DNA from: Stratiolaelaps scimitus
Lineage: Eukaryota; Arthropoda; Arachnida; Mesostigmata; Laelapidae
Direction of reading: 5' to 3'
Assembly: GCA_019614645.1 (NCBI GenBank)
Contig: JABWDB010000048.1
Coordinates: forward strand, 1,232,001-1,296,000
Length of the DNA: 64,000 nt
Shown: piece by piece, positions 11,973 through 22,959 of the stretch
Numbering within the stretch: position 1 is the first letter of the stretch
Layout of the letters: the number at the start of each line of letters is the position of its first letter
The notes under the pieces: model-generated
What the model was told of the DNA's origin: nothing
What the model saw: only the letters and a program-made list of their open reading frames with translations
The model's database searches: none
Position numbers and translations under genes: made by a program

Positions 11973-12127
11973 GAGCCCCCGGTGGCCTCGGGGTGGCGCA
12001 ATCGTGCGTGTCTGACTTTCACCCGGAGGTGCATACAGGGATTCGATCTCATTTAAATGGACGGGGGTCTCCCACTTACGAAACAATGCAAAAAGCAATT
12101 CCCTGAACGTTCAATATTTAAGGCTGG
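11973..12127 (+). mobile_element. SINE-C copy
   Basis: Begins GAGCCCCCGGTGGCCTCGGG. It carries a tRNA-like segment with a decayed B box (GGGATTCGATCTC) and continues with CCACTTACGAAACAATGC, AAAAAGCA and TTCAATATTTAAGGCTG. This is the same order as 25690-25917 and 61231-61420. Confidence 0.75.
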
Positions 12128-12475
12128 AGGTCAGATCGTGAAAACATATCAACTGTCACAATCTATATTATTTATTAGTCAATTATACAAGCGGATGATA
12201 ATTGTATCCCCCCTCTCCCCCGCTGAACTTGAAATACATCTAAGCATAACACCCTGTCCTCTATAGATGTTCTTAATAGAGTACCTTTTTCTTTTTATGA
12301 CGGAGAATGCTCATGCAGACCAGGCCTCACAACGAACTCATGGTACTGTGGGACTCCTGCCTGGTGGAGTGGCAGACCTACCCACTAAACTCACGCCCCA
12401 CTTAATCTTCACTCCGGAGTTGATCCGGATCTTCAGAATTAACAGTACTACGAACTAACGACGATTGGCAGATGG

Positions 12476-12905
12476 CTACCGGATCAATTGGCCGGAGTCG
12501 CCCGTCGGGTTCCCCACCTCATCAGAGAAGCCGTTCCCAGCAACCTGCGAAGCCGACATTATTGCGGCATTGTCCTCGGCGTCACTTCCCGTCGGAGGAG
12601 TTGGACCCATTGAACCATCGATGTCAAGTCTTGTCTCTTCCTGAGTTTCTCCCTCCTCGGTCTCCCGACATAAAGGGAAATCTTCTTCGATGGGTCCGGG
12701 CAAAGTGCCTCTTATCTTCGAGCACGTTTTTATAATAGCAGTTTCGGCCCCGATTTTCCAGCCAGCCACTGGTAGTCTCGCAGACGAATACCACCAAGTC
12801 TTTCATGCTCGCTCTTGACATGCTCAATAGAGTCTCTTAGAATTGTCTCAATTGACGTCGAATTTTTATTTAAATTCGCCTACATTGTGAGGCGGGCGGC
12901 AGCAA
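12476..12905 (-). pseudogene. Decayed open frame, possibly retroelement ORF
   Basis: Two minus-strand frames meet here as if a single reading frame had shifted. From about 12870 to 12730 one frame reads IETILRDSIEHVKSEHERLG then GIRLRDYQWLAGK, a helical, charged segment. A second frame continues to a stop at 12476 with an acidic, Thr/Gly/Pro-rich end (EEGETQEETRLDIDGSMGP). The first frame is interrupted by a TAG just upstream. The composition looks more protein-like than the neighbouring DNA. No domain is identified. A retrotransposon gag-like or polyprotein relic is my guess; a broken host exon is possible. Confidence 0.35.
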
Positions 12906-15469
12906 ACGTCCACTGGTACAATAGAAACCATCGCACTGAACTCTCATGGTAACTACTCTCCTCGGCCCCTCTGCCTTGACAGCAATGCGCGTACTCGTAC
13001 GAAGCTGCTCGTCGATGATTCCAATCACTATTTGACAAATGCTAAACTGTGGTAGAATTCACGAATGACCGGTAGCTAGATGGGACGAAATAGAAATCGG
13101 CGATATGACAGGGGGGTCATGCACGATGTGGTGCCACTGCTGTCCATCCTGCATATGTCGCTATCTTCGATAGTACAATGCATAAGTACAAATATATAAT
13201 AGATGTCGTTACGGCAATCGTTAGTAGTAATCTTGAATCGATGAATAATGCAGCACGATTTCGGACATAAATGTTATGCTGTATTTGAAATTGAGATTTA
13301 ACCATGATTTGCAGGAAAATGACTAAAGGGGAGGATTTTGTTTAATTTTTTGACGGACTAATTAACGCTATTTACATCGTGAATTGGACAAATTAGAGCA
13401 AAATTTCGTAAATAGAAAAGATGAAATCAATTTAAAATCAACTTCACCACAGCTAAGGAATTACTATCTAAACTACTATCTTATCTAATTATTGTGTATT
13501 TCAACACGCACAATCATGAACGATAAGCAGATACCTTGTATCGATATCTATCTATGTGAATATTGAAACTTCCAGAAATTGGCCGCATTCTAAATCTAGT
13601 ATATGTAATAACACACGATGTGACATTTCTTTATCACTGTAACGTGTACGAGAACTTAATCGTCGTAACAAAAACACTGCAATTTTGTTAATTAGCCTTT
13701 GTCTTTTTAATGTATTGTCTCTAATCTTTACGGGCAACGTTGTCACACCGGTTATGAATCGCTTCGCTTAGCCAACAAATTAGTACGCTATTGTAATTAG
13801 TATAGCAATCACCGTCTGGCCAAAGCAGGGCCAAAGTGTATCCTATATGTACACGCAGAATGATACGCTCAGCGTCGACACGTAAAGAGCACACGCCGAT
13901 TTGTGTGTCGCGACACACACGCACCTCTGTCCGTAACAGCTTGATCTGTAGAGAAACATGAACTGAATAACAATGTTCCAGTAAATGGTTTTGTCATTTC
14001 AGACAAAAATTATAGGAAGAAAGTCGAAGAGCGAGAGAGAGAGAGAGTTAACTTAAAATGATTTGAATTGGAGGATGCATTTTGCAACGGCCGCTAATTA
14101 GCCGAGCATCGTCATTAACAATAGTTCTAGTCTAAGTTCTAACAGTAGTTCGAGTCTAATTTAAGGTTATATATTCCTTTGAATCAGGGGTAACTGTGTT
14201 ATGTGTTAGAATACATAATAATAATTAATTGAATACCTAATGATGATTGCATTAAGGTGAACTCGGAGAGATCGACCTACCTCTCGTGCAGGTGATATTC
14301 ATGTTATTATTGTTATTTATTGAATGAATGTTCTGTTTCTAATTAAGGCTATTGTATACGATATACCCCCCATGATAATATATGCACTTCACAGTAGACG
14401 GACTCCTTTCAAATGTAGTAACTACTGTCAAGCACTCGCAATAATATGAATTATTATAACAGTAACTCAAATTGGGTCACGCTCGACTCTGCCGCCGCTG
14501 GACCATATCTGGTCAAACTTCAGGCAGAAGCTCACCCGACAACGCATCCACAAGTGACAGTCGCTGCGCTCCCGTCTGTCTAATCATAGTATGCATAATA
14601 TATATATATATATATATATCTATAATAGTACATCCGTAGATCGAGCCGACTAAATCAACACAATTGAACGAGTTGAACCGCAGCAGTAGTTACGGGACAC
14701 AATCGTTGGACGGACGTCAAAGTCCATCTCAGCGTATTCGTTGGTCAAATCGTCTGTTGCTCTATCAGATTGTATCCTGGCTGACAAACATACGCTGAAT
14801 TCAATTCCGTTCGAACTGAACCGAATCGAGCGAGTGATACTAATTTAAATGGCCCCAAAAAAAGCAACATCGTAGCTATAACATAACGTTTAATACGTAC
14901 GGAAACTCATTCCTTTTGAGGTTTGGTGGTTATCTGGCCACGTGAAATGACCGCTTTTAACTCGGCTAGTTTATTCTCAGAGGGAAAAAAAGGATGAACA
15001 TTTTGTCTAAATTTAGTACTCCTACAACTACTACTACGATTACTATAAATAGAAAATAAGCATTTCAAACGATGCGCCGCTGAAGCCGCCAGGATCATTC
15101 TATTGTGATTGGCAAAGAGAAAAAAAATTACGGATTTTGTTTTATTTATTCACTATTCATATTGTAAAATCAAATAAATGGCTTACAATTGCAGCCAAGT
15201 GAACGTCTTAAAAATTATTACCAACAAAAAAAAACACGTTCCGCGACGGCAACAACAACAACAGCAGCAGCACTAAAAGGTCACGCTTTCGAATGTGGCG
15301 TCAAATCTGAATTTCCAAATGTGTATCTTTATATATATATTATATATATATAAGTCAGTCGACACTGAGGTAACAACAATGCTATTCAAAGTGTTCTCCA
15401 TTAGACATCCAGACACCAAATGTACCCACTTTAGTATATACATATATATATGTATATATATATATACAT
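12906..15469. other. Non-coding spacer
   Basis: Contains (GA)n at 14033-14047, (TA)n at 14595-14620, CAA/CAG units near 15250-15272 and TA arrays at 15330-15352 and 15434-15469. No supported gene or repeat-family copy. Confidence 0.45.
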
Positions 15470-15545
15470 CATAGTAATACCTAAAAAGTTAAGAGCTGAG
15501 GCCTGTTAGTTAGGGGAACAGCTGAGGGTCAGCTCGAAAAATGAA
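15470..15545 (+). mobile_element. SINE-B 3' fragment
   Basis: Only the last ~75 bp of SINE-B: AGTAATACCTAAAAAGTTAA, AGAGCTGAGGCC, then CAGCTGAGGGTCAGCTCGAA. It sits between two TA arrays (15434-15469 and 15552-15577). A 5'-truncated insertion. Confidence 0.8.
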
Positions 15546-15577
15546 AAAAGTCATATATATATATATATAGTGTATAT

Positions 15578-16795
15578 GGTGGTGGATGGACAGAAGCCAC
15601 TCGAGAGGATACCAACGTGTTTAGCTTTGATTTACGCTCACATCATCACACGTTTCATTAGAATGCGGGGCGGAATAGAGAAGGGTTCATCAAAAATTTC
15701 GCTACGAACAGATTCACCCACCTGGTGCCTCTACTGGCTAGCTTCATTATATTTACGAATCGTAACGCTTCTGTCGATCATGTTTAGCGCATGGTGTTAT
15801 TTCAGGGTCGCCGACGAACGGACATCATTTACTTGTCATGATCGTTGTACTATACAATATCGCTGACCAAGTACACGTGCCAGTGGAAGATTCACGCTGA
15901 CGGTGAAACAACACACTGCGAGGTGCATCGGCTTCGCTGAAGTACACGACACCTCAAATGAGCTGAACCCTTGAAAGTGTTGTAGTAGTTGTTGTTGTTC
16001 TCAAGCACACGGCGACTACACTTTTCACGGGCCTTAACCAAAGGACACATCTATTATTTGGCGTGAAAAATGCCGGAAAAATGAAAATATCTGCCCGTTT
16101 TTACAGATGGGTGATTGCATATATATATCTATATATATATGTGTGTGTGTCTGTAGAATATGCTGTTACCTCTGACACTTGGAAGTATGCGCTTGTAGAT
16201 CGTTTTTGTTTTATTTTGGTGGCGATAGCAGCATATTTCATTTATATGTCGCTGTTTCTTCTGGAACAGTTATCAAAGGTAAGTGTTTGGACCGACTCGA
16301 TTCGTCGGTCAAGAGCATAAATATAATAAGCACCAATTCATTGAGAAGAAGTGGAATGGTAACGAGGTTCGCACATCGGGAGCGTACTTCGCCAGTCAAA
16401 TCGAGCTGATTCTTACGTTGACTATATTGTAGTGTGATGAATCTAAATGGGGGCGCTGGTGAAACACTAGGCGAGAGATAGGATGTCAGAGTGTAATTAT
16501 TGATATGAATATTGATTATGATTGTGCGTCTTAAATAATATGCAATAATTATAGAAGCATAATCATTAAACGGCATAGAATAAACGACAGTGGTCCCCAA
16601 AGATTCATTTTGGCTAGCAATTAACCATGATTTGAATTGAATTTCAAACTTGGAGTTGAGGCTGACACTCTCTCTCATAGTCGATATTATGAGAAAGACG
16701 ATGATGAAGATTGAATTAGTAAAAGCAGCTGGTGGGCGACCCTCTTACAGAATCATGAATGGACAGGGGTTAGTCCAATCCTGCCCTGTAAGACC
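15578..16795. other. Non-coding spacer
   Basis: TA/TG microsatellite at 16118-16151. An AAAG|GTAAGT donor-like site lies at 16278-16279, after an open frame that runs through the microsatellite. Without a believable upstream exon I do not call it. A 146-codon minus frame (16238-16678) has no recognised domain. Confidence 0.4.
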
Positions 16796-16990
16796 CGAGT
16801 CCCCGGTGGGGTTCATGGTATATTCGTGTGTGCACCCCCCTTGCAACCAGAGGTGTAATACGGAGGTGCTCACACGATGGCGGTTCGGCCCCGCCGTCCA
16901 TTCTAAACGCACGTTTGCATTTGAAGAGGGCCGTCTTTAGAGGCAATGCAACTGGACTATGTGGACTATGTGTAAATGTTTAAGGCTGAG
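16796..16990 (+). mobile_element. SINE-C copy
   Basis: GAGTCCCCGGTGGGGTTCAT head, CGGAGGTGCTCACACGATGG, B-box-like GGCGGTTCGGCCCCG, then ACGCACGTTTGCATTTG and a tail ending AAATGTTTAAGGCTGAG. Confidence 0.7.
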
Positions 16991-17239
16991 AACACTGCGT
17001 GGTTTGGAAGTAATATACACAATATAATGTATAATATAATCTTAGGCCATACCGCCGAGCCTTAAGCTCCAAGGTTTACTGGGTGAGCGTTCCATACCAC
17101 CGTACGTAATACCTTTTGCCTTGAACCTCTAAAAAGGTTTTCGATGATTTCTCCTGGCCAAATGGGGGAGGCGACACCAGTGAGTGAATTTAAGCCATTT
17201 GTCTATACCATGTAATTGTCTTCCGTCCTGAAATTTAAC

Positions 17240-17395
17240 GCATCTTGTAAGCAAAGTGGCTGTCTCCTATACAGGCGTCCAGGTTCAGCGATATGTTCCC
17301 TTACACACCTCAGACACCTGAGCTTAAGCATTGCGAAATTGCAGCTCCTTTAATAAACCGATAAAGATTTACCTATAACCTAGGTATGCTATGAA
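17240..17395 (+). mobile_element. SINE-A copy
   Basis: A degraded head is followed by a clear 3' end (GAGCTTAAGCATTGCGAAAT, GCAGCTCCTTTAATAAACC). It ends about 70 bp before the first candidate exon. Confidence 0.65.
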
Positions 17396-17464
17396 CATGA
17401 TATCTATGAGCGTAGTAGACGTGGAGCTCCGTGATATACTAATTAGTGTTTCTACTTCCACCAG

Positions 17465-17518
17465 TTCCAGCCAATTAGTCCGATTCGGCCTTCATCAGCG
17501 GCCGCACACCTGTATCAA
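17465..17518 (+). CDS. Candidate coding exon 1 of a plus-strand gene
   Basis: A 54-bp exon candidate. The acceptor is GTGTTTCTACTTCCACCAG, with a CTAAT branch-like sequence about 25 bp upstream. The donor is CAA|GTAAGT. It reads FQPISPIRPSSAAAHLYQ, exactly 18 codons, so it joins the next exon candidate in phase 0. A 5' part of the gene must lie upstream; none was found with confidence. Product unknown. What supports it is the run of consistent signals and phases rather than homology. No domain is recognised. Confidence 0.4.
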
Positions 17519-17620
17519 GTAAGTGATACCCTGACACGAAATTGATGTCTTCATCATTCTATGCTAATATTGTCATTATAATCATATGGGGGCAATATTA
17601 CTGATTTTATTTCACACTAG

Positions 17621-17708
17621 CAGCAACAGCAGCAGCCGCAGAATCATAGTTCTACCTACAAGAATGACCTATACAACAACAATGATGATACCGGGGGCAG
17701 AATTCACT
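17621..17708 (+). CDS. Candidate coding exon 2, polyglutamine
   Basis: The acceptor is strong (CTGATTTTATTTCACACTAG, pyrimidine-rich). The 88-bp exon starts with CAG CAA CAG CAG CAG and reads QQQQQPQNHSST, then YKNDLYNNNDDTGGRIH. It ends at a T|GTGAGA donor. Asn/Gln-rich, low-complexity peptide of this kind is common in arthropod regulatory proteins. If unspliced at the donor, the frame runs to a TAG at 17753-17755. Spliced, the single leftover base fits the phase of the 19167 exon. Confidence 0.45.
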
Positions 17709-17755
17709 GTGAGATATGTATGATCTGTATAGTTCAACACATTTCCTTCTGCTAG

Positions 17756-17989
17756 CAACCGCGGCAGCAGCAGCAGCAGCAACCGCAAAAAAACGTGAAG
17801 ATGCCGACCGCTGATTCTATCTCCCGATCTCCCACCCCCCAATCAACCCCCGTGCAAATTGTCCACATTATCATTAGCTCGTCAAACATGATCGTTACGA
17901 ATGTTCATTCAATGTTAATTAATTACACGCTTTCATCTCATCTCCCGCAAAAAGGAATTCCGTTCCAGCGTGTACCTAGAAAACATTGA
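17756..17989 (+). CDS. Alternative exon or terminal open frame, polyglutamine start
   Basis: A second acceptor, ACATTTCCTTCTGCTAG, precedes CAA CCG CGG and five CAG codons. The frame stays open for 77 codons (it includes TADSISRSPTPQSTPVQIV) to a TGA ending at 17989. The 47-bp gap from the previous donor is short for an intron, and splicing it in would use a different frame. It may instead be an alternative acceptor exon. The SRSPTPQSTP segment is Ser/Pro-rich. Function unknown; it could be chance next to a CAG microsatellite. Confidence 0.3.
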   Translation, partial: QPRQQQQQQPQKNVKMPTADSISRSPTPQSTPVQIVHIIISSSNMIVTNVHSMLINYTLSSHLPQKGIPFQRVPRKH

Positions 17990-19166
17990 CATTTTGGCGA
18001 AACCTCTCACCACGCCGACGTCAGCATCAGCGACACGGGGTTACGCAGAGAGAGAGAGCATAAGCTGCATCTCAATTAACTCATTAACTAACTAACTAAT
18101 AGATTACTGTCCCTAACAGTAGGTCACGGGATATCGTCCTATGTGATAAATACAATATTGGGTTGCACTGATATATATATATATATATATATATATCGTT
18201 CTCTGTGTCTACATGGTAACGTCTCATCGTAACATCGTCCGGCGCGGACAGAGCGTCAAAATGAACAAAATAAAAATGTCTACACAGTGTTGTTCACACG
18301 ATGCGATTACAGCGTGTCGTCTATCCAGGGTCTGATATGTGGCCACGTTTGATTAGGCGCCGAGTTCGGATGACGGCAGGCGGCCCGATTCGTTTCGTAT
18401 TACGCCGCTGCCGTCGCTACATTTTGTTATTGGTTATCAATCATAATCATCATCCGTATAACACCTGATGGTATACATGTGTATATCATGTAAAACTATA
18501 CACCGGTATATATATATATATATATATACCACCTCAGGAAAACGTGTATTGCAGACGACACCGTGCACTTCATATCCGCAGCATCGTATCATATAATTAT
18601 CCTAAAATTGCTACAATCGAAGGGAGAATTTATGCCGAGTAATGACGACGACAACGTAGGGAAAGTCACCCCCGCAACAGGAGTCACCCCAGCGAAGCGA
18701 GACAGGAGAAGGAGTCAGGATAAGTGACGGCACTCTTCGTGTCGCGGCTGTTGACGTGATATGAGACAGACGTGTTGTTTTCCAATGATCGTCTTTATTA
18801 TGATCATCACCGCATTGAAAAAGTATCGAAAAAAAATCTCGTACACGTACAATATATATATATATATATATATTACATATTACACGACCGATGCCCAGCA
18901 ACATGCTTTAGTCAGTGAGAACTAATAGGGAGACATTCATCGGGCGTAAATACGGACATCTTGACTTCCCTGCCGAGATGGCGCAAGACGATCTTCTGAT
19001 CGAATGGCTATTGTTTGTCCGTATTAGAGCACTTGGACATCGGTGAACAAGACTCGGACACTAGACGAGTCTGTGTATCCACAGGCCTTCCCGGGGGCCA
19101 TCCAGGGTCGCTAGTGAGAAGGACCACCCGGTGGCCGTTTGCTTTCATTGTCTCGACGTTCCACAG
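17990..19166. other. Possible intron with microsatellites
   Basis: TA arrays are at 18170-18196, 18507-18529 and 18851-18874. A short ATG frame in good context (GAGATGG, 18978) reads MAQDDLLIEWLLFVRIRALG and stops two codons later. I do not call it a gene. The stretch would be intron if the flanking exons are real. Confidence 0.4.
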
Positions 19167-19264
19167 CCGGAACGTCTGACGCTGTTCAGACGTCTGACGC
19201 CGGTCAGACGAAGTCGGATCTTCCGTCGCCCGAGAAAAAAAAGAACCACGTGTCGGATTACCAC
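19167..19264 (+). CDS. Candidate coding exon 3, Lys-rich
   Basis: The acceptor is TTTGCTTTCATTGTCTCGACGTTCCACAG in effect: a long pyrimidine tract ending at 19166. The donor is CCAC|GTAAGT. The 98-bp exon starts at codon position 2, matching the single base left by 17621-17708, and ends on a codon boundary. It reads GTSDAVQTSDAGQTKSDLP, then SPEKKKNHVSDYH. It contains an in-frame 18-bp tandem duplication (TSDAVQ/TSDAGQ). The SPEKKK...SDY pattern weakly recalls the PEKK...ISDYF region near the N-terminus of Tousled-like kinases, but that is too little to assign a family. Confidence 0.45.
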
Positions 19265-19667
19265 GTAAGTGCCATCATAACGCACAACAATAACCACAAC
19301 AATAATAACAACGGCTGTAGTTGCCCGGTGATAAGCGTTAACACAACCACCACTTGTATTATATCAGTAACAGCGGGACTGCCGCTCATTTACACCATTA
19401 ATCAAAGCAACATCGAACGCCGAAACCACAAACTACGGCTAACTAACTATTATATTAACTAACTACTACAACTAACTATTATATTATTCGTACTGGTGGC
19501 AGAACTAGCTATCATCAACATCATCATCGCCATTACACGGATAGATGCTTATTTTTATGTGATGCCAAAATTGAAGTGGTAGTGAGACGGCAACAGCAGC
19601 AGCAGCAGAAGTTGCCGTAGACAGGCAATTATACCCTGATAATGATGATGGCAATAATAATAATAAT
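19265..19667. other. Non-coding spacer
   Basis: AAC/AAT-rich DNA with a CAG tract on the plus strand at 19593-19608. No gene supported. Confidence 0.4.
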
Positions 19668-19800
19668 AATAAGTATTAATAATAAGTATTTTAATAATAA
19701 GTATTCTAATAATAAGTATTTTAATAATAAGTATTTTAATAATAAGTATTCTAATAATAAGTATTTTAATAATAAGTATTTTAATAATAAGTATTAATTT
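19668..19800. repeat. 15-bp minisatellite with 45-bp higher order
   Basis: Seven exact-length 15-bp units (AATAAGTATTYTAAT) fill 19681-19785, with shorter units at both ends. The variable base reads T,C,T,T,C,T,T, a three-unit (45-bp) period. On the minus strand the array stays open and encodes repeated LII(K/R)I pentapeptides. It lies just past the 3' break of the LINE relic. Confidence 0.95.
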
Positions 19801-19886
19801 CAATTTTTTTCAATTCAATGTGAGTATCATTTACGGAACTTGCAATATACATACGCTCCTGTTCTCGTCTTAAAAAAAAGTATGTT

Positions 19887-19919
19887 AAAAGTAAAATAGT
19901 ATAAAAAGTAAAATAGTAT
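19887..19919. repeat. 17-bp-period tandem duplication
   Basis: AAAAGTAAAATAGTAT occurs at 19887-19902 and again at 19904-19919. It marks the point where the LINE relic's recognisable coding sequence ends. Confidence 0.8.
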
Positions 19920-20845
19920 GTCCTCTTGAAAGCTCCTTCGGGCCATTCCCTGTCGATAAGAGCGAGCTGCTGCTCGGTCGTCTGGGCCTTCACCAGAGCT
20001 CCTTCAATCTCCTTGGTAAGCTTCGCGGCTCTGATCTGCTCTAAACGGTCTTTCTCTACCGTCTCTTGCACATGAAGCATAGGACCCCTCCTGTCGTAGG
20101 TTGCATCCCCATGGCCCCCGAATTTCCGTCTGAGGCAGCGCTGGGAGTTGCCTGTTGCTGCAGTATCTCCAGGCTTTTGCTTTCGGGCCTCCTCTAATTC
20201 ACTCTGCAATTTGGTGATCTGATCCAACATGAGTGTCCTCCCCTCGCGCCATTCCTGAGGATGGGCCAGCGAGCCCGTCTCCCTTTTCTTGTTCATCGTT
20301 TCGCACCACCACGTCCAACCTAGTTACTGCTGCTCTAATATCTAGATGTGTTTTTTGCTATGTTTACCCAGCAAGTCATTGAGTGCTGAAACTGAATCTT
20401 TGATCGTACTGAAAGCATGCTCATGGTCCCTTGGAGGATCGCTGGTCTTAACACATTCATTCCCTTGCTTTTTTTACTTACTTTTTGGAGGCAAGAACGC
20501 AGGCGTCCCGGCGTTGCGGTCATATCTTGCGATTTTCCCGGGGAACCAGGAGAAACAGACGACCACGTTCTGTTTCCTTTACTGGAGCCCTCGTCTTGCT
20601 TCTGCTCATTTGCCTTTCTTTGCATATCGTCCTCGTCGCTGTCCAGGTTTATTGGCTTGCCTGGTGGGACCGTTTCACCTGCTATGCCAGAGCAGACCAA
20701 TAGTCTGCCTACGTCTAGCGGAGACCTTGGCAAAACTTGACTCCCCTTAAAGGGGTTTTCCCCCCCGGGGGGGGTATCCATGGCCAAAACCCGCGCCCTG
20801 GGGGAAGCGCCGCCGAATTGGTCCGGTGCACCTTTACCGCGTGTC
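19920..20845 (-). pseudogene. Frameshifted ORF1/gag-like coding region of a LINE relic
   Basis: The minus strand carries pieces of one protein in alternating frames. From about 20779 it reads MDTPPGGENPFKGSQVLP, then PINLDSDEDDMQRKANEQKQ (Ser/Pro/acidic). A shift near an A7 run at about 20475 leads into DPPRDHEHAFSTIKDSVSAL then NDLLGKHSKK. Another shift gives IRAAVTRLDVVVRNDEQEKG. The last frame holds a coiled-coil-like LQSELEEARKQK and ends with LALIDREWPEGAFKRT. This layout resembles ORF1 proteins of arthropod non-LTR elements: disordered N-terminus, helices, coiled coil. No CCHC knuckle or reverse transcriptase is present. A broken host gene is the alternative. Confidence 0.5.
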
Positions 20846-20854
20846 AGCGTCCCC

Positions 20855-21170
20855 AAAAACGCAAAAGTCTTGACGAATATCGAGAACTCACGTCTCCGGA
20901 GGGCTACGGCGCCGGTATGACCCCTCTACGTGCTCCCCCTGCCACGAACTAACCGCTGGTGGCCCCTTCGGGTCCCGGTCAGGAGGTCCGACGTTCCGGA
21001 TGTCGGTGCGTTACAGAAAAGCAAACATTTCAGGTAAAAATCGAGAACTTCCGTCTCCGTACGTCTAGGACCTCGGTGTAACGCCTATTTTTGCTCGTCC
21101 CGACACGAACAGCACAGTGGTGGTGGTAGCGAGCCCTGGATCGGAGATCCGTCGGATCAAATATGGCGGC
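20855..21170 (-). repeat. Two diverged ~160-bp tandem units at the 5' end of the LINE relic
   Basis: ATCGAGAACTCACGTCTCCG (20879) and ATCGAGAACTTCCGTCTCCG (21039) begin segments that align through ...CACGAAC (ends 20948 and 21110). Weaker similarity extends into the GGTGG...GGTCCCGGTCAGGAGGTCC stretch. On the minus strand these units precede the ORF1-like frame. Tandem 5' units act as promoters in some LINEs; that role here is inference. Confidence 0.6.
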
Positions 21171-21377
21171 CGGTCCGATCAGGTGATCTCGGGCAACCCC
21201 AGATTCAAAGAAAAACACCGAGGAGGGTCATTTAAATGCACTTCAGAATGCTCTCAGCACTGTGTGGCGATCGTGTGCGATTGTTCAGGCCGGCTAAGGC
21301 CCCCAGGTTCCCGCCCAACGAACACGGACACGGACTTCGAGGAAAAACACTACCGTTCGCTACGAGAACGAACAGCT

Positions 21378-21409
<32 letters not shown>

Positions 21410-21993
21410 CGACACTTTCAGCACCTGAGACTCAATATACAATAAATTATTTATACAAAAAAATCCCTTTGCATTCAACCCTTTGCAAACATTTTTTCTT
21501 TTTTCGAAAGTAGATACAACTTCCAATATTCTACATATATAAATACGTAATATAATACATATTATAATCGATTGATCAAGAGTTGAAACCGTCCATGTCA
21601 TTTCAGCAGAGACACACAGTGGTGGTCGGCGGCGGCGGCGCCGATGTCCTCCGTCCGATTTTCGAATGTATCCGAGAAAATGTTCTACGCCAACGATGTT
21701 CCTCCAGTTCGATTCCCTAATATCACAACGCTATGATTAGATGTTAAGTGAGTTAAGTCACGAGCAGAATGGCGGCTATATGCGGTCAGCTGACCCGGGC
21801 ACAAATCGTGTAAAGGCCGCACGTTCGGCGGTGGCGGCGGTGGTGGTATAATTCATTGCAATGGTCGGGAGATGGGACGATGACGAACGGTAGATTCCCT
21901 CAAAAAATTAGCATGCGATCACTCATGATAAGTCTATCCCATTGCATAGAATAAAGTGAATATTATATGAATGTATATATGTATATATGCCTA

Positions 21994-22029
<36 letters not shown>

Positions 22030-22928
22030 ATATATTGTGCATATATATTTGCGGCTGTATTATACTTTGCTGTGCAGGGATGAGGAACAGGATCCATGCG
22101 ACCGAGTCCATTTCTGAAATGTGGTCTATACACAAAGAATAGCTATTACAGGTGAATGAGAAATACTGTGCTTTCTAATGATTGTAACTCGAACAATTGT
22201 TGACTATAAGATAAGTTCTTTGTTGACGACAATTATGGATCTATCCCGAAATTGGTGCGAGGGCTTCGTTTCGGTATATTTCATACCATCATATTCTATT
22301 ATTATTATTATTATTACGGTCAATGGTTACGTACGGGATATAGATGCCATTGTTTACACGCGATTTATTCGAATATTATGCCACACACCGCTATGCGAGC
22401 CTGCGTGATAAACGATAATGATTATCATCATAACAATTACTTATAGACGACAGCAGCAGTCTACGAAGTTAGGGTCCACGGTTTGGAGGACCGCTATTCT
22501 ATATATATATATATATATGTATATGTAAGACAAAGCGTACGGTGCTAATTTAGAATCAATTTAAATATACGCGATAACAATAACCACCATAATGCCATTA
22601 CCGTCACTGGATATTTAATTTCCTTACAACGAGTTTCTTCCCCGATATTCTAATCAACAATGATAACGAAGCGTAAAAATTAGCCACGTGCGCCCAGTAA
22701 CATCTGTAGCGCACAGAACAAAAGCAAGACATCAATACGGCATTTAATTAACTATGAATCCCCTCCCCCCCGCGATATACCTGTGCCGAATTTTTCCATA
22801 CATATAACCTTCGATTTCAATTGAATACAATAGCTTTGATAACCTTGACAAGATCACATTTGAGCGGAGAAACCCAGTGGTCTGTTGCTCTATTTGTAAC
22901 CAAACATGACAAAGAAGGAAGTTATCAA

Positions 22929-22959
<31 letters not shown>

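Noticed and set aside
16063..16320. AAAG|GTAAGT donor-like site after an open frame
   Set aside because: The upstream frame is made of a TA/TG microsatellite and hydrophobic AT-rich codons, with no believable acceptor or start.
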